Source: Selaginella moellendorffii (taxonomy: Eukaryota; Streptophyta; Lycopodiopsida; Selaginellales; Selaginellaceae). Taken from it: a DNA stretch of 64,000 nucleotides. Location: contig NW_003314300.1 of assembly GCF_000143415.4 (NCBI RefSeq), positions 1,162,230-1,226,229 of the forward strand, written 5' to 3'. The stretch's first letter is position 1. Each line of letters opens with the position of its first letter. Position numbers and translations under genes: made by a program. Shown piece by piece: positions 35,864 through 47,289 of the stretch. Under the pieces are notes generated by a model. The model was not told the origin of the DNA and ran no database searches. It saw only the letters and a list, made by a program, of their open reading frames with translations.

Positions 35864-36701
35864 CTATTTGGACAAGTCGAGCTTGCTTCTCTTTCCCTTG
35901 CTCGATTCGCCGCCTTCGGATTGTGATCGTTTCTTGGACAAAGATTTGCTGCGCTTGCTAGATTCTCTGGTGATCCCGCTCCTTTCCTGATCGGATACAG
36001 CACCCACAGACGCGATCTCTGCTCGAAAGTGTTCGTGACATCTTCGTTCTGGGAGAAAAAATCTCGTACCTTCCGCGGGATTTGGAGCAGCATCCACGTT
36101 CTCGGCAGCAACAGGATGAGCAATTGTCGGCTCGACGCTCCTCACAATGCTCACTTCCACCGGCACTGGCCTCACTAAAATCCATAGCAAAAGCTTTAGA
36201 AACTCAAAAGAAACTCTGCGAGATCTATCTCACCTTCGATCTTGTCTTGAGTTGGAACATAGGCGTACTTGCTGCTCCCTTGAATGTCGTGTCTTTGAAA
36301 GCTATACTTCACTCCTGCCGATGATCCGCGAGAACTTCTCATCAAGAACAAAGAAAAACTATGAATTTCTATCTACCATTGCATACCAAATGCCCCATAT
36401 TGCCATCGGCGGCCTCGAGCTTCAATCTCCAGCTCGTATTCGACAGCTCCTCGAGATCTAGCTGCCACGAAACAATCAGACCTCACTCACGCATTCGCGA
36501 TTTCGACTCACATCGGGGAGCCGGAGCAGCCACAGCTCCTTGTTAGGATCCAAGGCCTCGTCCAGCAGCGGCTGCATTGCCTCCACGCGCTGGAACGACC
36601 GCGGCGCCTCGTAGCTGCAAGACAAGTGGCCGAATCAATCGCGAGTGAGAGCCAAAGATCAACACTCACGGCGCCGGCGCAGTGTCCATAGCTCTTTCCA
36701 T
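35864..36701 (-). CDS. Mediator-associated-protein-2-like nuclear protein
   Basis: Six exons (36701-36670, 36614-36512, 36461-36377, 36314-36234, 36174-36070, 36018-35864), 186 residues. The N-terminal half has PLLDEALDPNKELWLLRLP followed by LDLEELSNTSWRLKLE. This resembles the ELWLIQWP...L..LDG..L.LKL pattern of plant Mediator-associated protein 2 and of the RNA polymerase I subunit RPA34/CAST group. The C-terminus is a basic nuclear-type tail (RSKSLSKKRSQS, ending GKRSKLDLSK). A nuclear transcription-related role is inferred from this resemblance and from the tail. The frame is intact at all five junctions. Confidence 0.7.
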
Positions 36702-36764
36702 CACTCAAGAGCCCTAAAACTTTCAAAACCCAAGAACCCTAAAACACTTTCCCAATTCAACTAT

Positions 36765-37970
36765 TTACATCTCGGCGGATAACTTTTCTTTCTCGCGCGC
36801 CGCTTGCTGCTGGATCCCATAGAGCCGGAAGAGATGATACGCCGAAATGCCCACCACCACGAAAGAAACGAGAGCAGCGATGAAGCAAATTACAACCGAG
36901 ATCGCGTAAACCGTGCAGAAGTAGCCGAAAGCGTTGCAAACTTTTCTCCACAGCACCGCCGGAGCTCCTTCCTCGGCCAGGTATCCAATCTCGGTTGCCA
37001 CTGCGGCGCTGCTGAGCAGGAGATAACCCATCATCTGGAAGAAGAAAAACAGAGTGAGAGATTGTCTCAAACACGATCAAAGTAAGAGTGGATGATCAAA
37101 CACGATCCTGGAGGAACTTTAAGAAACATGGATCAATGAAAAGGAATTCTTCTAGCAGCAGCGATTAAAGAACGAGAAATCTTCCGAGTAGCAGCGATTT
37201 GACAGGCAGAGAAGAAAAAAGATATCTGTTCGATCACAGCCGAGGATGATAATCAAATCAAAGGAAAGAAATCCTTTTGATCATTTGCAGCCCAGCAGAG
37301 AAGCATGGAAACACGACAAAAGCACTCATTAACATTTCACGCGATTCACAGGACTATCAAACTTCAATCACGGGCTCGGGAAGGACTACGGAGATACCGA
37401 GCAACTTGGGACGATCGACAGAGTAGCAAACTTCAAGAACACCGGAAGAACGTACACAAGAACTTACGAAAGCAAAAAGCGAACATTAAATTCTAGAAAC
37501 TGACCGAGTCTGCGATGAAAGAGATCCAGGCAACGCTTTTGCAATCCACCACTGTTCCCTTGGTCGCGACGAGGCCGATGTTGAAAAGAAGATGGAGCAC
37601 CGTGTAGCCGATCACTACTCCCAGCGCATCCACATAGAACCTGGGAGAGAATCAAAATCGAGGAAACAGAGCTCTCGCGGCAGAGAAAGAGGGAAAAGAG
37701 GAGCACTTACTTGAGACCAGTGACGAGCTCATACTTCGCGGTTTTAGTGACGAAGACGGGCCTTGGGAGGCCGAAGAACGGAAGAGGGACTGAGCCGGTC
37801 TCTCGATCGGTGACCATGAGAGCCTCCGAGATGATCACCAGAACCAGCAAGAAGCTCCTCAGCAGGATGATGCTAATCCGGAACTCGTGCTCATGATCGC
37901 CCATTTTCCTCTCGTCGCCCACTGGACTGCCGCCGGCACTCCCATTCATCGGCTTGCTCGAAGAATCCAT
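36765..37970 (-). CDS. CASP-like membrane protein (first of two)
   Basis: Four-span plasma-membrane protein related to Casparian strip membrane domain proteins. Three exons (37970-37711, 37640-37505, 37034-36765), 221 residues. Four hydrophobic segments are visible: [55 protein letters not shown] and [17 protein letters not shown]. The C-terminus ends [14 protein letters not shown]. The second intron (about 470 bp) is long for this genome. The gene is divergent from the ABHD17-like hydrolase with 650 bp between starts. A similar protein is coded on the other strand at 40.3-41.0 kb. Confidence 0.92.
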
Positions 37971-38619
37971 CGCGGCGAGTAAAACAAAAGCTTCTCTTCT
38001 CGCGATCGGCAGCCACTGGTAAATGCGGAGACTGGAGCCGTGCTGCTAGAGGGTCATGTCGATCGATTGATATGATAGATATTTTCCTCCCAGAAATTCC
38101 ACGCGACAAGCGGACGGTAACCTCAAGAGTGATGAGCAAAGAGAATGAGGAACACCGGAAAGCGAGCGATCGCTCGCCTACGGCTCGATCGTGCGGCGGA
38201 GGATTGGGAACAAGAAAATCCATGTGGAGCAATGAATTCGCGCGCTCGTCCAGCTCGTCCTGCCATTCAATGCTGTCGCCCATCTGTCGCGAGCACAAAA
38301 CAAAAAGAAGACGAAGACCTAAAAAGAGGAAAAGATTCGATAGCACATTCTTTTGGCGCGAGCCGCCAGGTAATATACCGGCAGTCAAATCACGGCCGTT
38401 AGCTGCCGGGATATTCGCTAGGCTTTTCTCTCCTCCTCGATAAGGGGCGCTTGCGTGTCGAAGATCCGAGGCGCCAGCCCTAGGGCGTCACTGCGCGCTC
38501 CTCCATCGATCCGCGCCATGGTAAGACGCTCCCAGGGGAGTGGGATCATCCCGGGGTTAGGGTTCTTGTAGGATGGACAGCGCGATCTAGAGAGATCTCC
38601 GGGGCAGCGGCAGTGAGAA

Positions 38620-39895
38620 ATGGGAGCTGTGACGTCCACTGTGGCTGCCAAGTTCGCGTTTTTTCCCCCGAATCCGCCATCGTATAGGGTAGTCAAGGAC
38701 GAGGTGACTGGGAATTTGATGCTCTCGGATGTGCCGCGCAGCGATTCCGTGGATGTGAGAATTTTGAGAACCAAGAGGGGGCAGGATATCGTGTCCCTCT
38801 ATATCAAAAACCAGGAGGCTCGTCTCACACTTTTATACTCCCATGGCAACGCTGCAGACTTGGGCCAAATGTATGAGCTCTTCCTCGAGCTAAGCCGTCA
38901 CCTACGAGTAAATCTCATGGGGTAAGCTTCTTCTCTTCTCTTGCATTGTTTTTCTTTTTCCTTTCTGTTCTTCATGGTTTTGAGCTCATAGTTTTACTTC
39001 TGGAATGTGTGCGTTTTCTTGTTCGTTTTCGTGCCATGGTTAAAGCTCTGGTTTTTTCTTTGCACTTTACCATTGGATTGAGTGGATTGTGTCTGTGGCA
39101 GCTATGATTATACAGGGTATGGAGCGTCCACTGGAAAGGTAAATGTCCCAGGCAGGTTTTGTCCGAAGAACTTTGTCTTTTGACAGTTTCTCTTTTGTGA
39201 GCTCGCAGCCAACGGAGTTTAACACGTATGCTGACATTGAGGCGGTCTACGAGTGCCTGGAGCGCGACTATGGTGTCAAACAGGAGGACCTTGTCCTGTA
39301 TGGACAGTCCGTTGGGAGTGGACCGACACTCGACTTGGCAGCGCGACTGCCAAGGCTCCGGGCTGTAGTTCTTCACAGCCCGATTCTATCTGGACTGCGA
39401 GTAATGTATCCCGTGAAGCGCACGTACTGGTTTGACATCTACAAGGTACTTTGTTGTTTTCTCTTTTCACTTTTCCCAGCACGCAAGCTCCGCTCACTGC
39501 TTTTTTTGTTTTCGCGCAGAATATCGACAAGATAGGCCAAGTTAACTGTCCAGTTCTCGTGATTCATGTAGGTGATGGGATGGAAGGGATTAGTTCCACT
39601 CCATTCCCTCTGAGAGTTTTCTTTGTCCTCTTTTGATTCTCTTTGCGTGTTTCGGCAGGGAACCTCGGATGACGTTGTGGATTGCTCGCATGGAAAGCAG
39701 CTCTGGGACCTCTGCAAAGAGAAGTACGAGCCGCTGTGGCTCAAGGGCGGTGGCCACTGCAATCTGGAGCTTTATCCGGAGTACATCCGGCACCTCAGGA
39801 AATTCATCTCCACGCAGGAGAAGGCGGCGCTGGGGAGGAACCGATCGAGCAGGAAGAGCACAGATCAACAAAGTGAGCGAACACTGACTTGCTAA
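38620..39895 (+). CDS. ABHD17-type alpha/beta hydrolase
   Basis: Serine hydrolase of the family that includes animal ABHD17 depalmitoylases. Five exons (38620-38921, 39102-39138, 39209-39445, 39520-39567, 39659-39895), 286 residues. Seen: N-terminal [20 protein letters not shown] (Gly-2 could be myristoylated), oxyanion strand [14 protein letters not shown], nucleophile elbow GQSVGSGP with the catalytic Ser, Asp in [13 protein letters not shown], and the catalytic His in GGGHCNLE. The triad is complete. Removal of palmitate from membrane proteins is inferred from the animal members. The C-terminal tail is basic and Ser-rich. Confidence 0.93.
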
Positions 39896-40253
39896 AAGAG
39901 CCAGACGATCGAAACCAAACGGAAAGCAAAAGAGAATACCATGCTAACTTTTTAAGTGCGGGTGTGTTCATTCGTTCATTTGTTTGTGTAAATACATAGC
40001 TTGTGATACACTTATTATTCCAGAGCTATTCTTTGTGTCTTTTGGGAAAGCTGACGAGATGGATAAAGAGAGGAATCCACGGCCCAAAACTTTAGTCCTT
40101 GTCTCTATAGGAGAAAAATTCTCCCCGTGCTTCACAGTATCACAGAGGAGAGAGAGAGAGAGTCTCGCACACACTTGTGGATGAAGACCACTCGACTTTA
40201 GCTCAACATCGCAGCAAGAAGAGGTTGAAAAGTTGTGAGACGATTTGGAAACC

Positions 40254-40997
40254 ATGCTCGAGTTGTATGAGAAGCGCAGGGCGCTGCTGCTGCTGAGGCT
40301 TGCAGCTATGTTCTTGAGCCTCGCTGCCTTGCTCATCACAGTTCTCAATCGAGAGGATGGTTTCTTTTCTATCAATGTCTTTGGATCGCCACAGCCAATT
40401 CTCGCCAAAGCTACCGCCGATTTCACGCTCGTCAAGGGACTTAAGTCAGTGCAATCATTGAAAATCTTTGAAAGCCTGCTGATCTGATGGTTCTTTGTAA
40501 AGGTTTTTCGCGGGAGCAATGGGCATTGTGGCTGGCTACTCTTTCCTGCAGCTAGCAATCGCAATGGCATCAATTTTCTCAGGAGCTCCAAGCATCTTGG
40601 GAGGGAAACGTATGGCATGGCTATGCTTCGTGGGAGACATGGTATGTGTGTTAGAACAACTCTTTTTCTTTCTCAAAAAAAAAAAGAAAATACCAAGGAA
40701 TTTTTCTGAATTCTGCAGACAGCGTCGCACCTGTGTGCGGCTGCAGCTGCGGTTTCTGCACAGCTGGCGTACTTGGGCAAGCGAGGCGCACCAATGTGGA
40801 GTGCGGTGTGCACATATTTCAGTCACTACTGCCTTGTGTTTGGTTTGGCCGTGATTTTGGCCTTCTTGGCCACTCTGGCAGCACTTCTGGTGGCTTCAAT
40901 CTCTTCGTACCACCTGTTCCGGCTGTATGGCATTCTGCAGCAGCAGCAGCAGCAGCAGCGGCGACAGCAGCAAGAGCATGTTCAAGACAAGCCATAA
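40254..40997 (+). CDS. CASP-like membrane protein (second of two)
   Basis: Three exons (40254-40444, 40503-40641, 40719-40997), 202 residues, four membrane segments: LLLRLAAMFLSLAALLITVL, FFAGAMGIVAGYSFLQLAI, HLCAAAAAVSAQLAYL and LVFGLAVILAFLATLAALLV. The end [13 protein letters not shown] matches the other CASP-like protein here, followed by a Gln run coded by CAG repeats. Both introns sit at the same places and phases as in the first CASP-like gene (after VKGLK, phase 2; after the third loop GDM/ADS, phase 0), showing common origin. The ATG at 40,254 is used because the earlier open codons have no ATG. Confidence 0.92.
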
Positions 40998-40999
40998 CA

Positions 41000-41871
41000 C
41001 AAACAATGGCCTCTAGTCTTAAGATTGAAAATTAAATCAACTAATGTATAATTTAAGTAAATATATCATTTTTCTTATTACTTTTTAATTTCATTTTCTT
41101 ATTACTTTTTACTAATACTTGGGATCCCTTTAGGGCGTATGATGTGTTTTGTGCCCTATACGCAATGTACAAGGAGCTCGTAGTGGATGAAGTTTGCAGC
41201 CGATCGATGAAGAAGACGATCCCTCGTATTATCAAGAGTGGCCACCAGCAGCGCCACCATCACAGGAAGCCTCCGCTCGCGCCCCACTGCCATGGGGCGA
41301 CGAGTTGCAAGCTTTGCATCCTCCAGCAGCAGCAATGGGCGGATCTCGAGCTCCATCTCTCTCGAGCGATCACTCTCTCCGCCCCTAGCGCCGTGGAGAT
41401 GAAGATCCCACCACCACCATCAGTTCCAAGTGTGGTGGAGATGGAGATGGAGATTCCATCAGTTTCAAGAGTGTTGGAGATGGAGACTCCTTGCAAGTGA
41501 TCATTGACATTCTTATGCCACAACTGTTGTATAAAAGTGTTGTAAGAAATGTTCTATGGACAAGGTTAAGCTTTCACAAGAAACAATCCTTTTACCACAA
41601 TATTTTTAAAACTTAGGGCTCTTTCATTTCGCCTCTCCGTGCATTTGATCATTGACATTCTTATGCTCTTCTTTCACAACTTGTACCTTCCATGAGAACA
41701 TAATCATAGGAAAATTTCATGGAACGATCTGACCAACAATTCCAATTGATGTATGGATTAAAGTGATGTAAGAAATAAGCTTTTCAAACAATCCTTTTAC
41801 GACAAATCTAAAAGATATTTTTAAAAATTAGGGCTCTTCCATTTCGCCTTTTTGCTTCCTCGTTCTCGGGG
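41000..41871. other. intergenic, one doubtful coding stretch
   Basis: A plus-strand frame near 41,195-41,388 is compositionally coding-like (DEEDDPSYYQEWPP; Pro/Ala/Ser-rich) and follows a possible acceptor TTTGCAG. No partner exon or family was recognised. The remainder is AT-rich. Confidence 0.35.
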
Positions 41872-43259
41872 ATGACCTCTCTCCTCCAATTCCTCGAAGT
41901 GGAATGGCCCTTCTTGCTCTGCATCCTCGAGGTCGGCCTCTGCGTCGCCGCTGCCATCGCCGTCGTCGTCAAATTCGAAGCCCGGCCCTCCACGAAGCGG
42001 ATCGATAGTAGCGGGAATGGCGGCGACGCGGCGGCGCTCGCATCGATCCAGCTCTTCCGCTGCTCCTCCGGCGTCCTCCACCCGGCCTGGCTCGCCGGGA
42101 TCCGGGCAATCTCTTTCATCTACTTGCTTAGCATTTGGATTATCAGCTTCGTCGCCAACGGCCCATTGTCGCTCGTCTTTTACACGCAGTGAGTTACTAT
42201 TAGCGCGAATTTCTCGTTGATCTCCTTCCTTGCTTCTCCAGATGGACTTTCACATTGCTCGTGATCTACTTCGGGGTAAGAAAGTTCCACCTCTCGATTC
42301 TTCTCATCGTGTTTGTTCTTTGATTTTCAGCTAGCCAGTTATATAAGCATCGCCAAGCTCGTTTCCGGCGCCGCCAAGGAAAAGAAGATAGTTCTGCTCG
42401 AGGAGAGCTTGGGCGACGAGGAAACTGGGAATTTCATCGAGCAGGAAAGCATTGCTGACGCTACCGAGGACGAAACGGATGCTTCGGCTGGATTCATCGG
42501 CTATGCAACGCTTGTTATCTTCCAGGTACTTCGAAGAACTTGGATGGAAAATCTGATGGTGGTTTCTTTAGACGGCTACCGCGGCATCGGTTTTGACTGA
42601 CACTGTCTACTGGTTCATCCTCGTCCCGTATGTTCTAGCCAGTCCTTTCTTCGACTTAAACTTCGTAAGCAAGAACAAGAGAAAAAAGATATCTTCGTTC
42701 GCTCACAATTCCTTCAAGTTCTCCACCCGCAGGTAAATATCAACATGCATGGCGCCAATGCGATCTTTTTGCTCGTGGAGCTCTTCCTCAATGACTTGGT
42801 ACTCATCAAGCTTTTGTTTCTCATCCCGCGGGTTCTATAGTTTTGATTCCACAGCCTTTTCCATGGTTCCGTGGCGCTTATTTCGTGTTTTGGACCGCTG
42901 CATACGTTGTTTTTCAATGGTTCATCCACGGGACAAGGCTCCTAACATGGTAACGAACGATCCTTCCAAGATTTCCATCGGTTTTTAATAATCTCTCGTC
43001 CTTCTCTCAGGTGGCCATATCCTTTTCTCGAGGTCTCAACGCATTATGCTCCGGCGTGGTAAGTCTAGACGAGAAAGAACAAACTGGAGGGAGTTAATAT
43101 TTTTTTTCCTCTGTTTTCATTCTGCTGGATTCGTTTCTTTACAGGTACTTTGGCCTCGCCTTCGCCCATTTGATTTGCTTCCTCATTTGTTTAGCACTGG
43201 CAAGAACCAAACAGCCAGTGATCAGCTATTTTGTCAGCAGGAGTGCTCGTCAGAAGTAA
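41872..43259 (+). CDS. rolling-stone-like multipass membrane protein
   Basis: Eight exons (41872-42188, 42242-42275, 42331-42525, 42572-42664, 42733-42798, 42855-42949, 43011-43058, 43145-43259), 320 residues. Conserved blocks of this plant/animal membrane family in order: FYTQWTFTLLVIYFG, VLTDTVYWFILVPYV, NINMHGANAIFLLVELFLN, FPWFRGAYFVFWTAAYVVFQ, LLTWWPYPFLEVS, HYAPAWYFGLAFAHLICFL. Six or seven membrane segments are visible. The function in plants is unknown; the family includes Drosophila rolling stone. The last 26 nt of this CDS overlap the last 26 nt of the LRR gene CDS on the opposite strand. Confidence 0.88.
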
Positions 43260-44270
43260 CAGCCGAGGCTGCCTCGTCGTAAGGGACAAACCCCTGGAGC
43301 TCCGGACCATTGAGACGGGGATTGTTATCAAAGCTGCGCAAGGAAGAGACAAACAAAATTCTATGAGCTACTTTCAAAGAAAAACAAAACTCTTCTTGTA
43401 CCTCTTTGGTGAGAACTGAGCGAATGATCCGGAGGTCGGGATTGTGCCACACAAATCGTTGTCAGAGAGATCCCTGTAGAGATTAAGAAAGAGAGGTTGC
43501 TCCAAAACTGCAAACATCGGAGCTTTTCCGACCGACTTACACTATTTTCAGGCTCGAGATTGACGACAGTTCCCTTGGGATTTGTCCCGAAAGTCGATTC
43601 TTGTTGAGACGCCTGTAAGCATCAGGCATTAGTTTAAAGAAAAACAAAGGAGAAAGTCAGGCTGCTTACAGGAAAGCAAGAGACTTGAGTTTTCCAAGTG
43701 ATCGAGGAATGGGGCCAGTCAAGTTGTTCATGTACAAGTCCAAGCTCACGAGCTTCTTCAAGTTGCCGAGCTCCTGGGGGATGTGCCCAGCAATATTGTT
43801 CTTGTAGAGCTCCCTAGAAATCAAAGAATTCATGCTCAAAAGCACTGAAGCTACAAGAAACTTACAGATGACGAAGGTTTTCTAGCTTTCCCAGCTCTGG
43901 GATCAGCACTCCGGAAAGCTTAGCGTTCCCAAGATCCCTGGAAACAAAGAGGCATGATCAGTGAGCTCAGGGGAAAGGAAAAAAAAAAAACAAACAAACA
44001 ATCACTCTAGTTCTTACACTCTTATCACTCGATTCTGGTTGTCACAAGTGATATGAAACCAAGTACAAGGATCCACCAGCGTTGGATCCCAGCTCTGGAG
44101 CACATTCTCTGGATCGACCAAGCTCCTCCTCAGGGAATGGAGAATATCGCCTAGAAAAGAAAATATGACAAGCTCAAACAAGCTGCGCTCCTACCTTCGA
44201 CATTTCCAGCCGCGATCCACAGCCCCAGCGCCAGGATCACTGCCGCGAGCGCTCCTACCGCCGACGCCAT
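43234..44270 (-). CDS. secreted short LRR protein (SERK-ectodomain-like)
   Basis: Seven exons (44270-44195, 44150-44018, 43937-43866, 43813-43670, 43612-43541, 43473-43402, 43333-43234), 222 residues. Signal peptide 1-25 ([20 protein letters not shown]), LRR N-terminal cap with the Cys pair ([14 protein letters not shown]), then five plant-type LRRs (for example [20 protein letters not shown]). There is no transmembrane segment or kinase, as in plant LRR1-type apoplastic proteins such as Arabidopsis At5g21090. The final exon codes [11 protein letters not shown], matching SERK relatives. The inner exons are 72, 144, 72 and 72 nt, i.e. whole LRR units of 24 codons in the same phase. The end overlaps the convergent membrane-protein gene. 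Confidence 0.92.
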
Positions 44271-46202
44271 AGCAGTGCGTGCCCTAGGCAAGAGATCCCT
44301 GGGCGCGCATGGGAGAGATTAGACCTATCAAGCCAAAAAAGATTTGGGGGCGCTCTTGTCCGTGTGAGGGGAGCGTTTTCCAAGCACGATGATCCCTCCT
44401 GGTACGCCTGGGGTCAGGCCAATGATGTAATGACACGTGTCTAGTCGCCTGTCAGAGCTGACGTCACAGCACTTACTTAAACGGACGGTGACGATTGTTT
44501 TTAGGTTATTCAACATTAATCAAGATTCTGTTGACTTTCATTGACTAAAGGTTTCTAACATTTACTCATACTTAACACACTGGAGCCACGGGCGTTTGTT
44601 TACCTGGCGTTTGTGTTCTTCGTCTTTGCCGCTAATCACCTCTCGCCTGAGCTAATTCCAGCTTCAACGCACCCTAACACCTTTTGATCGATTAAAGTAT
44701 GATCATCTTGCACCTTTCTTCGAGGAAATCTTTGTTGCGCCGCTCAAAAGTGCTAGAGACACAAAGCCTTTAGATCCACAACTCAACATTTTAAACATTA
44801 TAAACCTCATTAAAAGAAGGTAAATCTTGTTCTGAGTATTATGAAGGGGTTCATTCGACACCATTTCATTTAGTGTTTATTTGCCAAATTTTTTTATATA
44901 ACAAGAAGTCTTCACCCAAGGTTTCACCATTTTCTCATCACCCATCGCATTCATGTGGCAAACCTGGAGTGCACATGACAAGAGCTCTGAGAAGACCTGT
45001 GTCAAGCCGAGCAGCCCAGCTGCTTTCTTCATGCTCGGCGCCGTTTTCTCAAAATTCTGGAAGCCCTTTACTTTCTGCTCAGGGAACTTCTCATCCAGAG
45101 CGCAAGAGCTATCAATTTCCCAGTGAAAGATCTCCTCGAGGCTAGCATCTTTGATAAAGCTCTTCCTTGCGAAGGCGATTGCAGCACCGCAAACTCTGCC
45201 AGAAACATCGGAGCTTTTCCTTTGTTTCACTGGGTGATGGTTTAAAGTTGTAAGTCAACCCACATCGTCCATACTGCGGCTGCTCACGCGCTTCTGTTTG
45301 TTTTGTTCATGAATCCTCGTACATTTTCGGCTTCTTCTCCCAAAACTCTTCGATGCGAGGAAGCTGTTCTGTCCCCACTTCTCACCAAGTTGCTGGCGGA
45401 AAACCCAGAAACCTCGGATGCCATGCTCACAGTCTTCCATGTCTCCTCCTCACGACTACTCTCGACAGAAAAAGCCCAGCAAATGTTCTAAGAACTTGTG
45501 GCTCTAGCAAACTTGATCCTCGCCCAGCAGCTTCTCTGCGAAAATCACAGCCCTCTTAGATGCTCGGCAAAGCTTAGAACATCAGGCTGCTTATCTTTCT
45601 CTCCCAACAGCCCCGGCTCAATAGCATTCGTCCCATCCATACTTCTTTACCGTAGCCTGTGCTGTTTCCACGAGATCCAGTTCCGCGTCTTGAAAGTCGT
45701 GCTCGAGACAAAACTCGTCAAAAGATTCTGTCTAATTGCGTTCATATGTATTTCTAAATTCCCGCTCGCTCGCCTTCGTGCTACTCCTCGAGCCAGGCCA
45801 CTACACATCTGTCCTGCACGGCGCATCCATTCTGCGCTCCTTCGGCCACACCACCAGAGCCGCAGTGTGATAAACGAGTCTGTGTCACCACCATCATTCC
45901 CACTGTATGGTTCCTTTTGAATCGCAGAAGTGGCACATTACTACCAGCCTAGATCCAAACTATAGTCATCCAAGTGCTCGAGTTTTCCATCGTCTATGCT
46001 CTCCAGTTCTGGATGCTGTAGCTTGTCTCCTCCTCGGTGTCAAACGTATCTTTCAAGGTGGTTTGCTTTGATGGACGCAGCTCATGCTTGAAGCTTATAA
46101 ACCTTAACAAATGTGAAAAATTAACCACTTACGCAAATAAAAAACATTGAAAAAAAAATTGCCGCGATTTACAGAGAATCTGAAACAAGAAATTTGTTTC
46201 CC
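44271..46202. other. intergenic; decayed coding-like DNA, no gene supported
   Basis: Base composition around 44.9-46.0 kb is gene-like and minus-strand frames (for example 45,230-44,877, 117 codons: KSSDVSGRVCGAAIAFARKS) look protein-like, but they change frame and hit stops, and I recognise no family. A dead gene is likely. Confidence 0.4.
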
Positions 46203-47230
46203 TTAGTACTGTGGCCGCCGGCGCAACCTCAAAGGTGGAACTTGTGGCAATGCATGGTTTCTAATGGGGGGAACTTGTTCTTCCCAGCCCTTCTTAGAGC
46301 CTTGGCTTCCTCTTCCTGCAGGGAAGAGAATTCACTTTAAGTCTTGGAGAAAGACTGAAAAGCTTTGGTACTTACCGAAATACTTGTACTGATCATACTT
46401 TATCGGATTGGGTTTTCCTCGGGAGCTCCTCAAGTAATCTAGATGACGAGCTGGAGCAGTCTTCGGACGAGACAAACGATCAAATGCGTCTTGCCTACAC
46501 AAAGATTTTCGATAAAAGAAGTGCGAGTAATAAATAACAAGCTTACTTGAGCAATAGATTTCTTGATGGCCCTTTGTGCTTGGCAGATTTGATAGTTACT
46601 CTGTTCTTGGAATCCTTGTTGGTGGCTTCCGTGGCGTTGACCTGTTGCTGCTGTGTCGATGTTTCATTTAGTAGATCCGACAGCCTTGGAGATGGAGTGG
46701 AGGCAGCTTTTCTAGAATTTTGCTGGTGCTCTTGTTCTTCGCAAGACACGTCCGATCGATGCGAAGGAGGCCCATCATCTGTCCAGGGAAGAAAACAGTA
46801 ACAGATAATGGTCTATCATCAATGAAAAGAAAAAATTTCGTTAACCATGATTTGATTCGCTTGTGATGATGAATGATAGAAATCAAAGTGCCAAACCAGT
46901 AGCTGAGTTGTGAGCTCGAAGCTGATCCAACTGCGCCTTGCACTCCATGAGCTCTTTCAAGAGCATATCATATTTCTTCTCGCAATCTGCGTGTACTGTC
47001 GAAGGCCGCTTGACGAAATCCTTGGAGAAAAAAACCAAACCAACGCTGATTTCCAAGCTAGAAAATTCTCACTTACCGGCTTGTAGAAGCTATAGAATTT
47101 CCCATAATCCATGTTCGTCGTCGCCCATGGCTCGAAATTGGCCTCTCCAGGCTCAGCATCGTAGCCCACTAGACGAAATCCACGCCAAGGATAAGCGCTG
47201 GCGAAGATAGGAAGATTTTAGCTGCTTACT
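46203..47230 (-). CDS. unrecognised nuclear-type protein with split start codon, 226 aa
   Basis: Exons 47168-47077, 47020-46897, 46778-46547, 46494-46376 and 46315-46203 join in frame. No ATG opens this frame, but a 61-nt intron (47229-47169) with GTAAG and CTAG ends joins an A at 47230 to TG at 47168, making ATG followed by GYDAEPGEANFEPW. The protein has a short coiled coil (KKYDMLLKELMECKAQLDQL), a Ser/Gln-rich middle, and a basic, Pro-rich C-terminus (RHLDYLRSSRGKPNPIKYDQ, then PPLRLRRRPQY). A two-codon upstream frame (ATG GCG TGA) lies in the first exon. An alternative start is the ATG at 47,112. I do not know the family. Confidence 0.65.
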
Positions 47231-47289
47231 CTCTCGGATCGGAGCGCCAAGCTCACGCCATCTCAGCCCCGATGAACCCTAGCCCCTGG

